This document shows positions 28,651 through 39,713 of a stretch of DNA of 63,589 nt, piece after piece. The first letter of the stretch is position 1. Each line of letters starts with the position of its first letter. Both the position numbers and the translations under genes were made by a program. This DNA is from Geopseudomonas sagittaria (GTDB lineage: Bacteria > Pseudomonadota > Gammaproteobacteria > Pseudomonadales > Pseudomonadaceae), in assembly GCF_900115715.1 (NCBI RefSeq), contig NZ_FOXM01000019.1, positions 1 through 63,589 on the forward strand, given 5' to 3'. The notes beneath the pieces are model-generated. The model saw only the letters and a list, made by a program, of their open reading frames with translations, was not told where the DNA came from and did no database searches.

Positions 28651-29976
28651 ATGAACTTCAGCCAAAGCCTGCTTCTCCTCGCGCTGCTCATCCTGGTCAG
28701 CGCGTTCTTCTCCCTCGCCGAAATCGCCCTGGCCGCCTCGCGCCCGGTGCGACTGCGGCAGATGGCCGATGAAGGCAGCATCAATGCCCTGCGGGTCATC
28801 CAGGTCCAGGAAAAACCCGGCCACTACTTCACCGTGGTGCAGATCGGCATGAACGCGCTGGCCATCCTCGGCGGCATCGTCGGCGAGGGCATGTTCAGCC
28901 CGCTGTTCACCGAACTGTTCGCCCTGCGCCTGGACGCGCAGCAGGCGGCCACCCTCGGCTTCGTGGTGTCCTTCATCCTCACCACCTCGCTGTTCATCGT
29001 CATCACCGACCTGATTCCCAAGCAGGTCGCCATGGCGGTTCCCGAACAGCTCGCCATCCGCGTCATCGGTCCGATGCGCATCCTCTCCACACTGCTCAAG
29101 CCGCTGGTGCTGGTCTACTCCTGGCTGGTCAGCAGCCTGATCAACCTGCTCAAGCTGCCCAAGCAGCGCGACGACAGCGTCACCCCCGAGGACATCATGG
29201 CCATGACCCAGGCCGGCGCCCAGTCCGGCACCCTGGCGGCCAGCGAGCAGCAGGTCATCGAGAACATCTTCGAGCTGGAAACCCGCACCCTGCCCAGCGC
29301 CATGACCCACCGCGAAGGCATCGTCTTCTTCCTGCGCGACGACCCCGATGCGCTAATCCGCTCGCGGATCGCCGACGAGCCCTACTCGGCGTACCCGGTG
29401 TGCGACGGCGACATCGACCACATCGTCGGCTACGTCACCATCAAGGACCTGTTCCAGCGGGTGCTGCACGACCAGCCGATCTCCCTCGAAGACCCCGCGC
29501 TGATCCGCAAGCCGCTGGTGGTGCCGGACCGCCTGACCCTGGCCGAAGTGCTCAAGCAGTTCCGCCAGGCCGGCGAAACCTTCGCCCTGATCGTCAACGA
29601 ATACAGCCTGGTGGTCGGCCTGATCAGCCTCAACGACGTGATGAGCATCGTCATGGGCGACATGGTCTCGCCCTGGTACGAGGAGCAGATCGTCCGCCGC
29701 GACGAGAACTCCTGGCTGATCGACGGCGTCACCCCGATCCAGGACGTGCGCCGCGCGCTGGACATCGACAGCGTGCCCCACGAGGACGAGTACGAGACCC
29801 TCGCCGGCTTCCTGATGACCATGCTGCGCCGCGTGCCCAAGCGCACCGACAGCGTGACCTGGGGCGGCTACACCTTCGAGGTGATGGACGTCGACAGCTA
29901 CCGGATTGACCAGGTGATGGTCACCCGCACCGTGCCGCAGGTTGGCGCGGAGGGTGCCGTCCCGGCCAAGGGCTGA
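28651..29976 (+). CDS. CNNM/CorC-HlyC family membrane protein
   Basis: The protein of about 441 residues has an N-terminal DUF21 membrane domain (about 1-190, AFFSLAEIALAAS), two CBS domains (about 205-330) and a C-terminal CorC/HlyC transporter-associated domain (about 345-430). It resembles YtfL/YhdP-type proteins linked to magnesium or polyamine/cation efflux. Starts at 28636 or 28651 are both possible; I choose the second because it gives the hydrophobic N-terminus directly. Neither has a strong ribosome-binding site. Confidence 0.85.
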   Translation: MNFSQSLLLLALLILVSAFFSLAEIALAASRPVRLRQMADEGSINALRVIQVQEKPGHYFTVVQIGMNALAILGGIVGEGMFSPLFTELFALRLDAQQAATLGFVVSFILTTSLFIVITDLIPKQVAMAVPEQLAIRVIGPMRILSTLLKPLVLVYSWLVSSLINLLKLPKQRDDSVTPEDIMAMTQAGAQSGTLAASEQQVIENIFELETRTLPSAMTHREGIVFFLRDDPDALIRSRIADEPYSAYPVCDGDIDHIVGYVTIKDLFQRVLHDQPISLEDPALIRKPLVVPDRLTLAEVLKQFRQAGETFALIVNEYSLVVGLISLNDVMSIVMGDMVSPWYEEQIVRRDENSWLIDGVTPIQDVRRALDIDSVPHEDEYETLAGFLMTMLRRVPKRTDSVTWGGYTFEVMDVDSYRIDQVMVTRTVPQVGAEGAVPAKG

Positions 29977-30047
29977 GCGCGCCACGCCTCGGCCGGCCAC
30001 TGCCCGCCGAAAACCAGCCCGACCCGCAGCGCGCCAGACAGCGCCAC

Positions 30048-30623
30048 TCAGTGGAAGATGTCGTGCAGCACGTCGTTGATCACCCGGGTCGACACCGAGA
30101 TCAGCACCAGGTCGTTGCCGACCCGCACCCACTCGTGACCGTAGTAGCGCGGCAGCTGGCGCTCCAGACGGCCGTCCAGCCAGTGCCTGTCGATCCCCGG
30201 CGGCAGCGGCTTGCCGCGCTGCAGGTTCTTGCGGATCCCCGGCGGCAGCGCCGGCCCCGGCCGCCAGTAGTCGCGATGCCCGCCGATCACCACGCGCACC
30301 CGGTCATGGTCGACGCGGAAGCGCCCCGAGCGGCTTTCCTCGCGGCGGTCATCCAGCCAGCGCGGCTCGCGGTCGTGGTCTCGATCGCGGGATTCGTAGC
30401 GGTCGCGCTGCTCGTGGCGCTCGCGCTGTTCGTAACGATCCTGGCGCTCCTGACGCTGTGGCGTCACCTGTCGCCCGGCGCCGGACTTGCCCTCGGACTG
30501 CCCGCGCATCGGCGCCTGCCCATGCCCACCGCGGCCCTGGTCCGGCTGGGCGAGCAGCGCCGCAGAGCCGGCGGCCAGGACCAGGCCGGTGAACAGCACG
30601 ATGGCGGAACGTGACTTGAACAT
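30048..30623 (-). CDS. Periplasmic RcnB/CigR-like protein
   Basis: The 191-residue protein has a signal peptide (to about residue 26), a long charged low-complexity stretch of Arg, Glu, Asp and Gln (about 50-105), and a C-terminal RcnB-type domain with the repeated PPGI motif (ALPPGIRKNLQRGKPLPPGI, then YYGHEWVRVGNDLVLI). RcnB affects nickel/cobalt homeostasis and CigR is a Salmonella membrane relative; the role here is unknown. It is convergent with the CorC-like gene. Confidence 0.75.
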   Translation of the reverse strand: MFKSRSAIVLFTGLVLAAGSAALLAQPDQGRGGHGQAPMRGQSEGKSGAGRQVTPQRQERQDRYEQRERHEQRDRYESRDRDHDREPRWLDDRREESRSGRFRVDHDRVRVVIGGHRDYWRPGPALPPGIRKNLQRGKPLPPGIDRHWLDGRLERQLPRYYGHEWVRVGNDLVLISVSTRVINDVLHDIFH

Positions 30624-30950
30624 GAGTAAGGCTCTCCATGACGGGAAGGGTCCCTGGCGGATTCGACCGCAGCGATGGGCCGGGTTCCGCGAGCGGGGAC
30701 ACAGGCTGCAACAGGACTCAGCATAGCCGGCCAACGCCGGCAGGCTGGGGGCGGCCAACCGGTTACAGACTGTCACCGGTTGAAATGACCACCAGCCGGT
30801 GGGGCTGCGCCTGATGTGGCGCTGCTGGTGAGCGGGCCGCATGGGGAAGATGTATCTCCCGTTGCGCGCCAAAGCAAAAAGCACGCTGAACAGCACCCTT
30901 CAGAGCACCTATAATGGCTCTCCAGTGATTATCAAAGCAGGAGCAAACCG
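30624..30950 (+). promoter_or_regulatory. Gap with a strong promoter for the toxin-antitoxin pair
   Basis: TGAACA (30887-30892), a 17-bp spacer and a perfect TATAAT (30910-30915) precede the antitoxin, whose ribosome-binding site is AGGAG at about 30940. The remaining part of the gap should include the promoter of the divergent RcnB-like gene. No further gene is seen. Confidence 0.6.
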
Positions 30951-31199
30951 ATGACTCACCTGGTGCTGTCCGACGTCGCCGCCAGCATTTCCGAGCTGAA
31001 GCGCAATCCCATGGGCACGGTCGCGGCCGGCGAAGGCGGCGCGGTGGCCATCCTCAACCGCAACGAACCGGCGTTCTACTGCGTGCCGGCCCAGGCCTAC
31101 GAGGCCCTGCTGGCGCGCCTGGAAGACCTCGAACTCAACGCCCTGGCCGACAGCCGCCAGGACTCGCCGGAAGTCGAGGTGTCGCTGGATGACCTATAA
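30951..31199 (+). CDS. Type II antitoxin (YafN/StbD-like, Phd/RelB fold)
   Basis: The 82-residue protein has an N-terminal DNA-binding segment (SDVAASISELKRNPMGTVAA) resembling Phd/YefM-type antitoxins, and an acidic C-terminal tail that would wrap the toxin. Its stop overlaps the toxin start by 11 bases, a usual arrangement. It presumably represses its own promoter together with the toxin. Confidence 0.85.
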   Translation: MTHLVLSDVAASISELKRNPMGTVAAGEGGAVAILNRNEPAFYCVPAQAYEALLARLEDLELNALADSRQDSPEVEVSLDDL

Positions 31200-31470
31200 G
31201 CTGGTCTTCAAGGAAGAAGCCCTCAAGGAATGGCGCCGCCTCGGCGATACCGTCCGCGAGCAGTTCAAGAAGAAACTGGCCGAGCGCCTGGAAAACCCGC
31301 TGGTCCCGGGCGACCGCCTCAGCGGCAGCCACAACCGCTACAAGATCAAGCTGCGCTCGGCCGGCTACCGGCTGGTCTACGAAGTCCGCGAGCAGGAGAT
31401 CGCAGTGGTGGTGATCGCCGTGGGCAAGCGGGAGCGCAGCGAGGTTTATCGGGAGGCGGGGAAGCGTTGA
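31189..31470 (+). CDS. RelE/StbE-type toxin
   Basis: The 93-residue basic protein is a RelE-family mRNA interferase. Typical segments are YKLVFKEEALKEWRRL, HNRYKIKLRSAGYRLVYEV and the C-terminal GKRERSEVYREA, which contain the basic and Tyr residues used in ribosome-dependent cleavage. The whole pair is chromosomal and intact. Confidence 0.88.
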   Translation: MTYKLVFKEEALKEWRRLGDTVREQFKKKLAERLENPLVPGDRLSGSHNRYKIKLRSAGYRLVYEVREQEIAVVVIAVGKRERSEVYREAGKR

Positions 31471-31513
31471 GGGCATCCCCGGCCAAGGCGGATTCGATCA
31501 CGAGGATTACACC

Positions 31514-31927
31514 ATGCCCTGGCAAACCTTCCCCCACGAAGCCGACATCGGCGTGCGCGGTACCGGCGCCACGCTGGACGAGGCGTTCGCCGGCGCGGCG
31601 CTGGCGTTGACCGCCGCGATCTGCGACCCGGCCACGGTGCTGCCGCGCGAGGCGCTGCAAATCGACTGCGAAGCCCCGGACCTGGAGCTGCTGCTGGTCG
31701 ACTGGCTCAACGCGCTGATCTACCGCATGGCCACCCGTCGTCTGCTGTTCGCGCGCTTCGAGGTACAGATCGACGGCACCCGCCTGCACGCCAGCGCCTG
31801 GGGCGAGGCGGTGGATGTGGCGCGGCACCAGCCGGCGGCGGAGGCCAAGGGGGTGTCGTTCTGCGAGCTGAAAGTCGTGCAACAGGAAGACGGTCAGTGG
31901 CTGGCCCAGGCGGTGGTCGACGTCTGA
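31514..31927 (+). CDS. Archease-family protein
   Basis: The 137-residue protein matches archease, the activator of the RtcB RNA ligase: HEADIG with the metal-binding Asp near the N-terminus, then a final AKGVSFCELKVV strand. Archeases usually sit beside rtcB, but the flanking genes here are a toxin and a hypothetical protein, so the partner must be elsewhere or absent. Confidence 0.8.
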   Translation: MPWQTFPHEADIGVRGTGATLDEAFAGAALALTAAICDPATVLPREALQIDCEAPDLELLLVDWLNALIYRMATRRLLFARFEVQIDGTRLHASAWGEAVDVARHQPAAEAKGVSFCELKVVQQEDGQWLAQAVVDV

Positions 31928-32016
31928 GTCGTGGTGCGCATGGCGCTCCCTACCCGGAAGGTGTGTAGCCGCAGGGTGCGCCACGCATACCGCAAGTCAG
32001 TCTGTGTCAGGGAGGC

Positions 32017-32921
32017 CTAGTGCTCTTTACGTGGGATCAGCACCTGGTCGACAAACTTGCGGGTGGCTGCATCAGTACCTACTGCATGATCAGGACATCG
32101 ATGTGCGGTGAGCCAAGGAGAAGGGTTAGCCGAGTTGGCCGGTGTGCTCCAGGCGTAACGCAGCATCTCACCGAGCACTTCGCCGGTTTCGAGATCAATG
32201 ACCCTGACCGTGCTGCTGGCCACCCCCAGAGCGCGCTCCTCGGGAATCACATGGTCTTCGAAAGTCACGCCATAGCGCGGGGCAGGATCGGGGGCGGGAA
32301 TCCTGTCGAGAGTCCAGCTATAGATATTCAGGTCGTAGTTCGGGTCACGCGCCAAGGCCATCTGCACCCCCTTAGCCGTAGTGTCTTTGCGGCCTACGAC
32401 TTTTACAGACCCGCTGTATCGATAGTGCTGGCCATCCTGAGCATCGATCACATCGACATAGCGGTAGCCAGGATACTTTTTGGGGCCGAGCTTGTCAGAG
32501 GTATTGATAGAACCACGATACTCCTTGGTAATGGGACGCGGCACACCGCCAAAGGCGAAGGCCGCTTCGTAACCGAGGAAGGTCTTGATGTATCCATCTC
32601 CCATGTTTTCCCTGGCAAACGCCGCCCCCGGCCAATTCGGGTCGGCCCATTCACGTGAGCTGGCTTGCGGACGCAGCTTGAGCAACACCACACCCTCCAC
32701 ATCCGGCACGACCTTGTAGATTTTCTCGCCCACCACGGTCCGGCACTTCTCCTCCCACAGCGCCTGACCGGCCTTGGCTCGCGCGAGAGCCTGCTCCGCC
32801 TTGGTCGGAGGAACCTGTCCGGTCGAGCGCAACCAGGTTGTCCAGCCCCACTGGAGCGTGCCCCCCCCCCCCCGGCCAGGGTCAGCAAAACAGCAGTCCA
32901 GATGATCGTCCCTTTCTTCAT
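32017..32921 (-). pseudogene. Hypothetical exported protein, frame broken at a G tract
   Basis: From ATG 32921 the gene encodes a signal peptide (MKKGTIIWTAVLLTLAG) that runs into 13 consecutive G bases and out of frame. The remaining 280 or so codons are open in another frame to 32017 (GTLQWGWTTWLRS onward). Eleven or fourteen G bases would join the two. The body has no family that I recognise; it is soluble and ends near LIPRKEH. Base composition is less GC-rich than the neighbours, suggesting different ancestry. It may be a phase-variable gene, a real pseudogene or a homopolymer error. An ancestral lipoprotein box LAGC at the tract is possible. Confidence 0.65.
32861..32873. repeat. 13-nt homopolymeric C/G tract
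   Basis: Thirteen C on the plus strand (G on the coding strand) lie directly after the signal-peptide codons of the hypothetical exported protein. A tract this long is prone to slippage, and it is the point where the reading frame breaks. Confidence 0.9.
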
Positions 32922-33270
32922 GCGGCAAGCCTCCTGCTCACACCCGCCTATCCGTGGAAGTGACTACCCTAGTCGGCTCGGTCTCGAAGAGCCATCAGAG
33001 AATATTTTTCTGCCGACTGGCTTCTGAAAAAGTCGAAGCGCAGCGCCTTTCACGGAATAGTGCATTGCACAGTTCGACAACTTTCCCCCAACGGCCTGGG
33101 TGTTGTGCCAGGTATTTGGCAGTCGACCCGCGAAAGTTCGGCCTGCCACCCGACAGGGCGATGACCGCTCACCCAGCGGTCCGGCGAACTCCCCCTCCCC
33201 TCGCTACGCTGAAAGGACTCCGGCGGCGAGCCGATACCCGCCGCCGCTCCATGACGAGGGAGGCGCCCCG
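32922..33270. other. Gap upstream of the GroEL paralogue
   Basis: The 349 bases are AT-richer up to about 33110 and then GC-rich. A GAGGGAGG ribosome-binding site lies at about 33257-33264 before the GroEL gene. I see no CIRCE-like inverted repeat, clear heat-shock promoter or small gene. Confidence 0.5.
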
Positions 33271-34896
<1,626 letters not shown>

Positions 34897-34903
34897 GGTT
34901 TTT

Positions 34904-34942
34904 CCCTCTCCCCCAGCCCCTCTCCCGCGAGCGGGCGAGGGG
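34904..34942. repeat. Partial copy of the CCCTCTCCC palindrome
   Basis: The segment contains CCCCTCTCCCGC followed by an imperfect inverse GCGGGCGAGGGG, related to the element at 11149-11234. It lies between the GroEL and ligase genes and has no T run. Confidence 0.6.
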
Positions 34943-34966
34943 CGCCAAGTGCACAGGAGCCTGCCG

Positions 34967-36481
34967 ATGCGCCCGAAGCTGATCGACAAGACGCCCGCCG
35001 AACTGCGGGTGGAGCCCAACTGGCCGGCCACCGCCGCGGCGCGCGCCGCCTTCTCCTGGGCGGAAGAGGCCAAGGGGCTGAGCGGCCTGCCCGGCGGCGG
35101 GCTGAACCTCGCCTACGAGGCAGTCGACCGCCATGCCGCCGGACCGCTGCGCGAACACTGCGCCCTGCGCCTGCTGTTCCGCGACGGCTGCCGCCGCGAG
35201 GTCAGCTACGGCGAGCTGGCGCGACAGACCAGCCGCTTCGCCAATGTCCTCGGCGGCCTCGGCGTACCGCCCGGCGCGCGGCTGTTCGTGCTGTGCAACC
35301 GCGGCCTGGAGCTGTATCTCGGCGTGCTCGGCGGCCTCAAGGCCGGCTGCGTGGTGTCGCCGCTGTTCTCCGCCTTCGGCCCCGAGCCGCTGCAGACCCG
35401 CCTGCGCCTCGGCGAGGGCAGCGTGCTGCTGACCAGCGAATCTCTGTACCGGCGCAAGGTAGCGCCGATCCGCGACCAGTTGCCCCTGCTGAAACACGTG
35501 CTGCTGTTCGACGACAACGGCGGCACGGTGCAGATCGCCGCCACCCACGACCTGCGCCAGCTGATGGATCGGGCAGCGGACGACTTCACCGTGGCGCCGA
35601 CCAGCGCTGACAGCCCCTCCTTGCTGCACTTCACCAGCGGCACCACCGGCACCCCGAAGGGCGCGCTGCACGTGCACGGCGCGGCGCTGACCCACCTGGT
35701 CACCGGCAAGTACGCCCTCGACCTGCACCCGGACGACGTGTTCTGGTGCACCGCCGATCCCGGCTGGGTCACCGGCACTTCCTACGGCATCCTCGCCCCG
35801 CTGCTGCTCGGCGTGACCAGCGTGGTCGACTGCGCCGACTTCGACGCGGTGCGCTGGTACGGCATCCTCAGGAGCGAGAAGGTCAGCGTCTGGTACACCG
35901 CGCCCACCGCCATCCGCCTGCTGATGAAGGCCGGCGACGAGCTGGCCCGCGCGCACAAGTATCCCGACCTGCGCTTCGTCGCCAGCGTCGGCGAGCCGCT
36001 CAACCCGGAGGCGGTGTGGTGGGGCCAGGAGGAGCGCTACCGGCGCTGCTTCGCCGGCGACTGGTACCTGAGCGGCGACCTGGCCCGCCGCGACGCCGAC
36101 GGCTACTACTGGTTCGTCGGCCGCAGCGACGACGTGATCAAGTCCGCCGGCCACCTGATCGGCCCGTTCGAGGTGGAGAGCGCGCTGCTCGAACACCCGG
36201 CGGTGGCCGAAGCGGCGGTGATCGGCAAGCCCGACGAGATCCTCGGCGAGACGGTGAAGGCCTTCGTCTCGCTGAAGGGCGACTTCACCGCCAGCGCTGA
36301 ACTGCACGACGGCCTGCTCGCCCACGCCCGCCGGCGCCTCGGCGCGGCGGTGGCGCCCAAGGAGCTGGAGATCCTCGACAGCCTGCCACGCACGCGCAGT
36401 GGCAAGCTGATGCGCCGCCTGCTCAAGGCCCGCGAGCTGGGCTTGCCCGAGGGCGACACCTCGACCCTGGAGAATCCGTGA
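34967..36481 (+). CDS. AMP-dependent acyl-CoA synthetase-like protein, internally shortened
   Basis: The 504-residue protein resembles acetyl-CoA synthetase-type adenylating enzymes. The nucleotide loop [11 protein letters not shown] (222-232), GEPLNPEAV (342-350), [10 protein letters not shown] (370-379), GRSDDVIK (385-392) and the C-terminal catalytic Lys480 (RTRSGK) are present. Between about residues 352 and 355 the protein jumps from the GEPLNPEAV region directly to [10 protein letters not shown]. That omits the WWQTETG-type motif and the SMGRPLPG region, about 75-85 residues. ACAGGAG before 34967 supports the start. It may be inactive, use an altered mechanism, or reflect a collapsed assembly. 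Confidence 0.82.
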   Translation: MRPKLIDKTPAELRVEPNWPATAAARAAFSWAEEAKGLSGLPGGGLNLAYEAVDRHAAGPLREHCALRLLFRDGCRREVSYGELARQTSRFANVLGGLGVPPGARLFVLCNRGLELYLGVLGGLKAGCVVSPLFSAFGPEPLQTRLRLGEGSVLLTSESLYRRKVAPIRDQLPLLKHVLLFDDNGGTVQIAATHDLRQLMDRAADDFTVAPTSADSPSLLHFTSGTTGTPKGALHVHGAALTHLVTGKYALDLHPDDVFWCTADPGWVTGTSYGILAPLLLGVTSVVDCADFDAVRWYGILRSEKVSVWYTAPTAIRLLMKAGDELARAHKYPDLRFVASVGEPLNPEAVWWGQEERYRRCFAGDWYLSGDLARRDADGYYWFVGRSDDVIKSAGHLIGPFEVESALLEHPAVAEAAVIGKPDEILGETVKAFVSLKGDFTASAELHDGLLAHARRRLGAAVAPKELEILDSLPRTRSGKLMRRLLKARELGLPEGDTSTLENP

Positions 36482-37464
36482 TGAGCGCGGCGCCCTACCC
36501 GGCCGAGTTCGCCATCGCGCTGCTGCGCGACATGCTGCGCATCCGCCGCCTGGAGGAGCGCGCCGCCGAGCTGTACGGCGAGGGCAGGATCCGCGGCTTC
36601 CTGCACCTGTACATCGGCGAGGAGGCGGTGGCCACCGGCGCGTTGCACGCCCTGGAGGCCGAGGACGCGGTGGTCGCCACCTACCGCGAACACGGCCATG
36701 CGCTGCTCTGGGGCGTGCCGATGGACGCGATCATGGCCGAGATGTTCGGCAAGCAGGAGGGCTGCTGCCACGGCCGCGGCGGCTCCATGCACCTGTTCGA
36801 CGCCGCCACGCGCCTGTTCGGCGGCAACGCCATCGTCGCCGGCGGCCTGCCCCTGGCGGTGGGCCTGGCGCTGGCCGAGCGCCTGCAGGGCGGCTCGCGG
36901 ATCACCGCCTGTTTCTTCGGCGACGGCGCCATGGCCGAAGGCGCCGCCGCCGAGTCGCTGAACCTGGCCGCGCTGTGGCAGCTGCCGGTGCTGTTCTGCT
37001 GCGAGAACAACTACTACGCCATGGGCACCGCGCTGGCCCGCGCCCAGGCGCAGACCGACCTGGCCGCCAAGGCCGCTGCGTTCGGCGTGCCGGCCCGGGC
37101 GGTGGACGGCATGGACGTGGTCGCCGTACACCAGGCCACCCGCCTGGCCGCCAAGCAGGTGCGCGCCGGCCACGGCCCGGTGTTCCTCGAGTACCAGACC
37201 TACCGCTTCCGCGCCCACTCGATGTTCGACCCCGAGCTGTACCGCGACAAGGCCGAGGTGGAGGCGTGGAAGCAGCGCGATCCGATCCAGGGCTACGGCG
37301 CGCGGCTGATTGCCGACGGCCTGCTGGATGCCGCTGGCGTGCAGGCGCTGGAGAGCGAGGCAGCCGCCGAGGTGGAAGCCGCGGTGGCCTGCGCCGAGGC
37401 CGGCAGCCTGGAGCCGGTCGAGTCGCTGCTGGACGACGTGTACACCCCGGAGGGCAAAGCATGA
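36481..37464 (+). CDS. 2-oxoacid (pyruvate/acetoin-type) dehydrogenase E1 alpha
   Basis: The 327-residue protein is a thiamine-diphosphate E1 alpha subunit. The TPP motif begins [20 protein letters not shown] (147-166) and ends with ENN (175-177). [11 protein letters not shown] and [15 protein letters not shown] are typical of the acetoin/branched-chain/pyruvate subgroup. The ATG at 36481 overlaps the preceding stop (TGATG context) and follows CTGGAGA; a GTG one codon earlier is possible. The substrate is not determinable from the sequence. Confidence 0.9.
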   Translation: MSAAPYPAEFAIALLRDMLRIRRLEERAAELYGEGRIRGFLHLYIGEEAVATGALHALEAEDAVVATYREHGHALLWGVPMDAIMAEMFGKQEGCCHGRGGSMHLFDAATRLFGGNAIVAGGLPLAVGLALAERLQGGSRITACFFGDGAMAEGAAAESLNLAALWQLPVLFCCENNYYAMGTALARAQAQTDLAAKAAAFGVPARAVDGMDVVAVHQATRLAAKQVRAGHGPVFLEYQTYRFRAHSMFDPELYRDKAEVEAWKQRDPIQGYGARLIADGLLDAAGVQALESEAAAEVEAAVACAEAGSLEPVESLLDDVYTPEGKA

Positions 37465-38435
37465 GCCGCATCAGCTACCGCGAGGCGCTGCGCCAGGGCC
37501 TGCGCGAGGCGCTGGCGCGCGATCCGCGGGTTTTCCTGATGGGCGAGGACGTCGGCCGCTACGGCGGCACCTTCGCGGTGAGCAAGGGCCTGCTCGACGA
37601 GTTCGGCGAGGAGCGGGTGCGCGACACGCCGCTGTCCGAGCTGTCCTTCGTCGGCGCCGGCATCGGCGCGGCGCTGGGCGGCGTGCGGCCCATCGTCGAG
37701 GTGATGACGGTGAACTTCTGCCTGCTCGCCCTCGACCAGTTGATGAACACCGCCGCCACCCTGCGCCACATGTCCGGCGGGCAGTTCTCGGTGCCGCTGG
37801 TGGTGCGCATGACCACCGGCGCCGGGCGCCAGCTGGCGGCGCAGCACTCGCACAGCCTGGAGGGCTGGCTGGCGCACATCCCCGGCCTGAAGATCCTCGC
37901 CCCGGCCACCCTGGAGGACGCCCGCGGCATGCTCTGGCCGGCCCTCGAGGATCCCGACCCGGTGCTGCTGTTCGAGCAGGGCGCGCTGTACAACGTCGAG
38001 GGCGAGCTGGACGAAAGCGAGGTGGTCGACATCCGTTCGGCGCGGGTGCGTCGCGCCGGCACGGACCTGACCCTCATCGCCTACGGCGGCACCCTGGCCA
38101 AGGCGCTGACCGCCGCCGAACAGCTGGCCGGCGAGGGGATTTCCGCCGAGGTGATCGACCTGCGCGTGCTGCGCCCGCTGGACGACGCCACCGTGATGGC
38201 ATCGGTGCGCAGGAGCCGCCGCGCCCTGGTGGTCGACGAGGGCTGGCGCAGTGGCAGCCTGGCCGCCGAGATCATCGCGCGCATCGTCGAGCAGGCGTTC
38301 TACGATCTGGACGCCCCGCCGGCGCGGGTGTGCAGCGCCGAGGTGCCGACGCCCTACGCCAAGCACCTGGAGGACGCGTCGTTGCCGCAGGTGCCGGCGA
38401 TAGTCGCGGCGGCCAGGGAGCTGCTCGGCCGGTAG
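37461..38435 (+). CDS. 2-oxoacid dehydrogenase E1 beta
   Basis: The 324-residue protein pairs with the E1 alpha gene, overlapping it as ATGA. Typical E1 beta segments are visible: [20 protein letters not shown] (about 26-45), [18 protein letters not shown], and LRPLDDATV near the C-terminal domain. It would provide the second half of the TPP site. Its TAG stop lies inside a REP sequence. Confidence 0.92.
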   Translation: MSRISYREALRQGLREALARDPRVFLMGEDVGRYGGTFAVSKGLLDEFGEERVRDTPLSELSFVGAGIGAALGGVRPIVEVMTVNFCLLALDQLMNTAATLRHMSGGQFSVPLVVRMTTGAGRQLAAQHSHSLEGWLAHIPGLKILAPATLEDARGMLWPALEDPDPVLLFEQGALYNVEGELDESEVVDIRSARVRRAGTDLTLIAYGGTLAKALTAAEQLAGEGISAEVIDLRVLRPLDDATVMASVRRSRRALVVDEGWRSGSLAAEIIARIVEQAFYDLDAPPARVCSAEVPTPYAKHLEDASLPQVPAIVAAARELLGR

Positions 38436-38496
38436 GAGCGAGCTTGCTCGCGATCCGGGAACACGACAAAAGCATCGCCAGCAAGCTGGCTCCTAC
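38432..38496. repeat. REP doublet (REPIN) between E1 beta and E2 genes
   Basis: GTAGGAGCGAGCTTGCTCGC (38432-38451, extending to GAT) and its inverted, slightly diverged partner ATCGCCAGCAAGCTGGCTCC (38474-38493, extending to TAC) form a pair typical of Pseudomonas REP sequences. The left copy contains the E1 beta stop codon. The resulting RNA hairpin could stabilise or uncouple the upstream message. Confidence 0.88.
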
Positions 38497-38520
38497 CGAG
38501 CCGCAGCACACGGAGGACCG

Positions 38521-39699
38521 ATGATCGAATTCCGCATGCCCGCCCTCGGCGCCGACATGGACGAGGGCACGCTGGTCGAGTGGCAGGTCGCCCCGGGCGA
38601 TGCGGTCAAGCGTGGCCAGGTGGTCGCCGTGGTCGACACCGCCAAGGCGGCGGTGGAGATCGAGTGCTGGCAAGCAGGCACCGTGTTCGAGCTGCTGATC
38701 CAGCCCGGCGACAAGGTGCCGGTGGGCACGCCCATCGCCACCCTGCTGGAGGCCGGCGAGTCGCCGGAAACCGCGCCACGCCGCCCGGTCAAGACCGCCG
38801 CGAAACAACCGGCCAAGTCGCAGGCAGCAGCCCCCGCGCCAGCCGCTGCTCCGACCACGGCAGGCCCGACCAGCCGCCCGCGCATCTCCCCGGCCGCGCG
38901 CCAGCGCGCCGCCGAGCTGGGCATCGACGCCGCCGCGCTGACCGGCACGGGCGCACAGGGCTCGGTGACCCTGGCCGACGTCGAAGCAGCCGCGACCGCA
39001 AAGCCCACCGCGCAACCGGCCACAGCGCAGCAACGCCACGCCGCCATGCGCCAGGCCATCGCCGCAGCGATGAGCCGTTCCAAGCGCGAGATTCCCCACT
39101 ACTACCTGAACGAGACGGTGCCGCTGGGCGCCGCGCTGGCCTGGCTCAGCGCGCACAACGCCGAGCTGCCGCCCGAGCGGCGCCTGCTGCCCGGCGTGCT
39201 GGTGCTCAAGGCGGTGGCCCTGGCGCTGCGCGACTATCCGCAGCTCAACGGCTACTGGCAGGACGGCGCCTTCCAGCCGGGCCCCGGCATCCACCTCGGC
39301 GTGGCGGTGGCACTGCGCCAGGGCGGGCTGATCGCCCCGGCGCTGCACGACGTCGCCGACAAGCCGCTCGACCAGCTGATGGCCGAGCTTGGCGATCTGG
39401 TACAGCGCGCGCGCAGCTACTCGCTGCGCAGCTCGGAGCTGGGCGACGCCACCCTCACCGTCACCCAGCTCGGCGACCAGGGCGTGGATGGCGTGTTCGG
39501 GGTGATCTACCCGCCGCAGGTGGCGCTGGTCGGCGTCGGCCGCATCGCCGAGCGGCCGTGGGTGGACGAGGGAAAGCTGTGCGTGATGGCCAGCGCCCAG
39601 TTCAGCCTGGCCGCCGACCACCGCGCCAGCGACGGCCACTACGGCGCGCGCTTTCTCGCCGAGATCCGCCGCCTGCTGCAGACCCCGGACCGTCTCTGA
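38521..39699 (+). CDS. Dihydrolipoamide acyltransferase E2 (one lipoyl domain)
   Basis: The 392-residue protein has a single lipoyl domain (1-76; Lys42 in VDTAKAAVEIE is the lipoylation site), a Pro/Ala linker, a peripheral-subunit-binding domain (about 119-156, RISPAARQRAAELGID) and a catalytic domain (about 168-392) with the active-site His367 and Asp371 in DHRASDG. Standard E2 moves an acyl group from lipoamide to CoA. No E3 (lipoamide dehydrogenase) gene is adjacent, so the housekeeping E3 is presumably shared. Confidence 0.92.
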   Translation: MIEFRMPALGADMDEGTLVEWQVAPGDAVKRGQVVAVVDTAKAAVEIECWQAGTVFELLIQPGDKVPVGTPIATLLEAGESPETAPRRPVKTAAKQPAKSQAAAPAPAAAPTTAGPTSRPRISPAARQRAAELGIDAAALTGTGAQGSVTLADVEAAATAKPTAQPATAQQRHAAMRQAIAAAMSRSKREIPHYYLNETVPLGAALAWLSAHNAELPPERRLLPGVLVLKAVALALRDYPQLNGYWQDGAFQPGPGIHLGVAVALRQGGLIAPALHDVADKPLDQLMAELGDLVQRARSYSLRSSELGDATLTVTQLGDQGVDGVFGVIYPPQVALVGVGRIAERPWVDEGKLCVMASAQFSLAADHRASDGHYGARFLAEIRRLLQTPDRL

Positions 39700-39713
39700 A
39701 GAGGGAAAAACCG

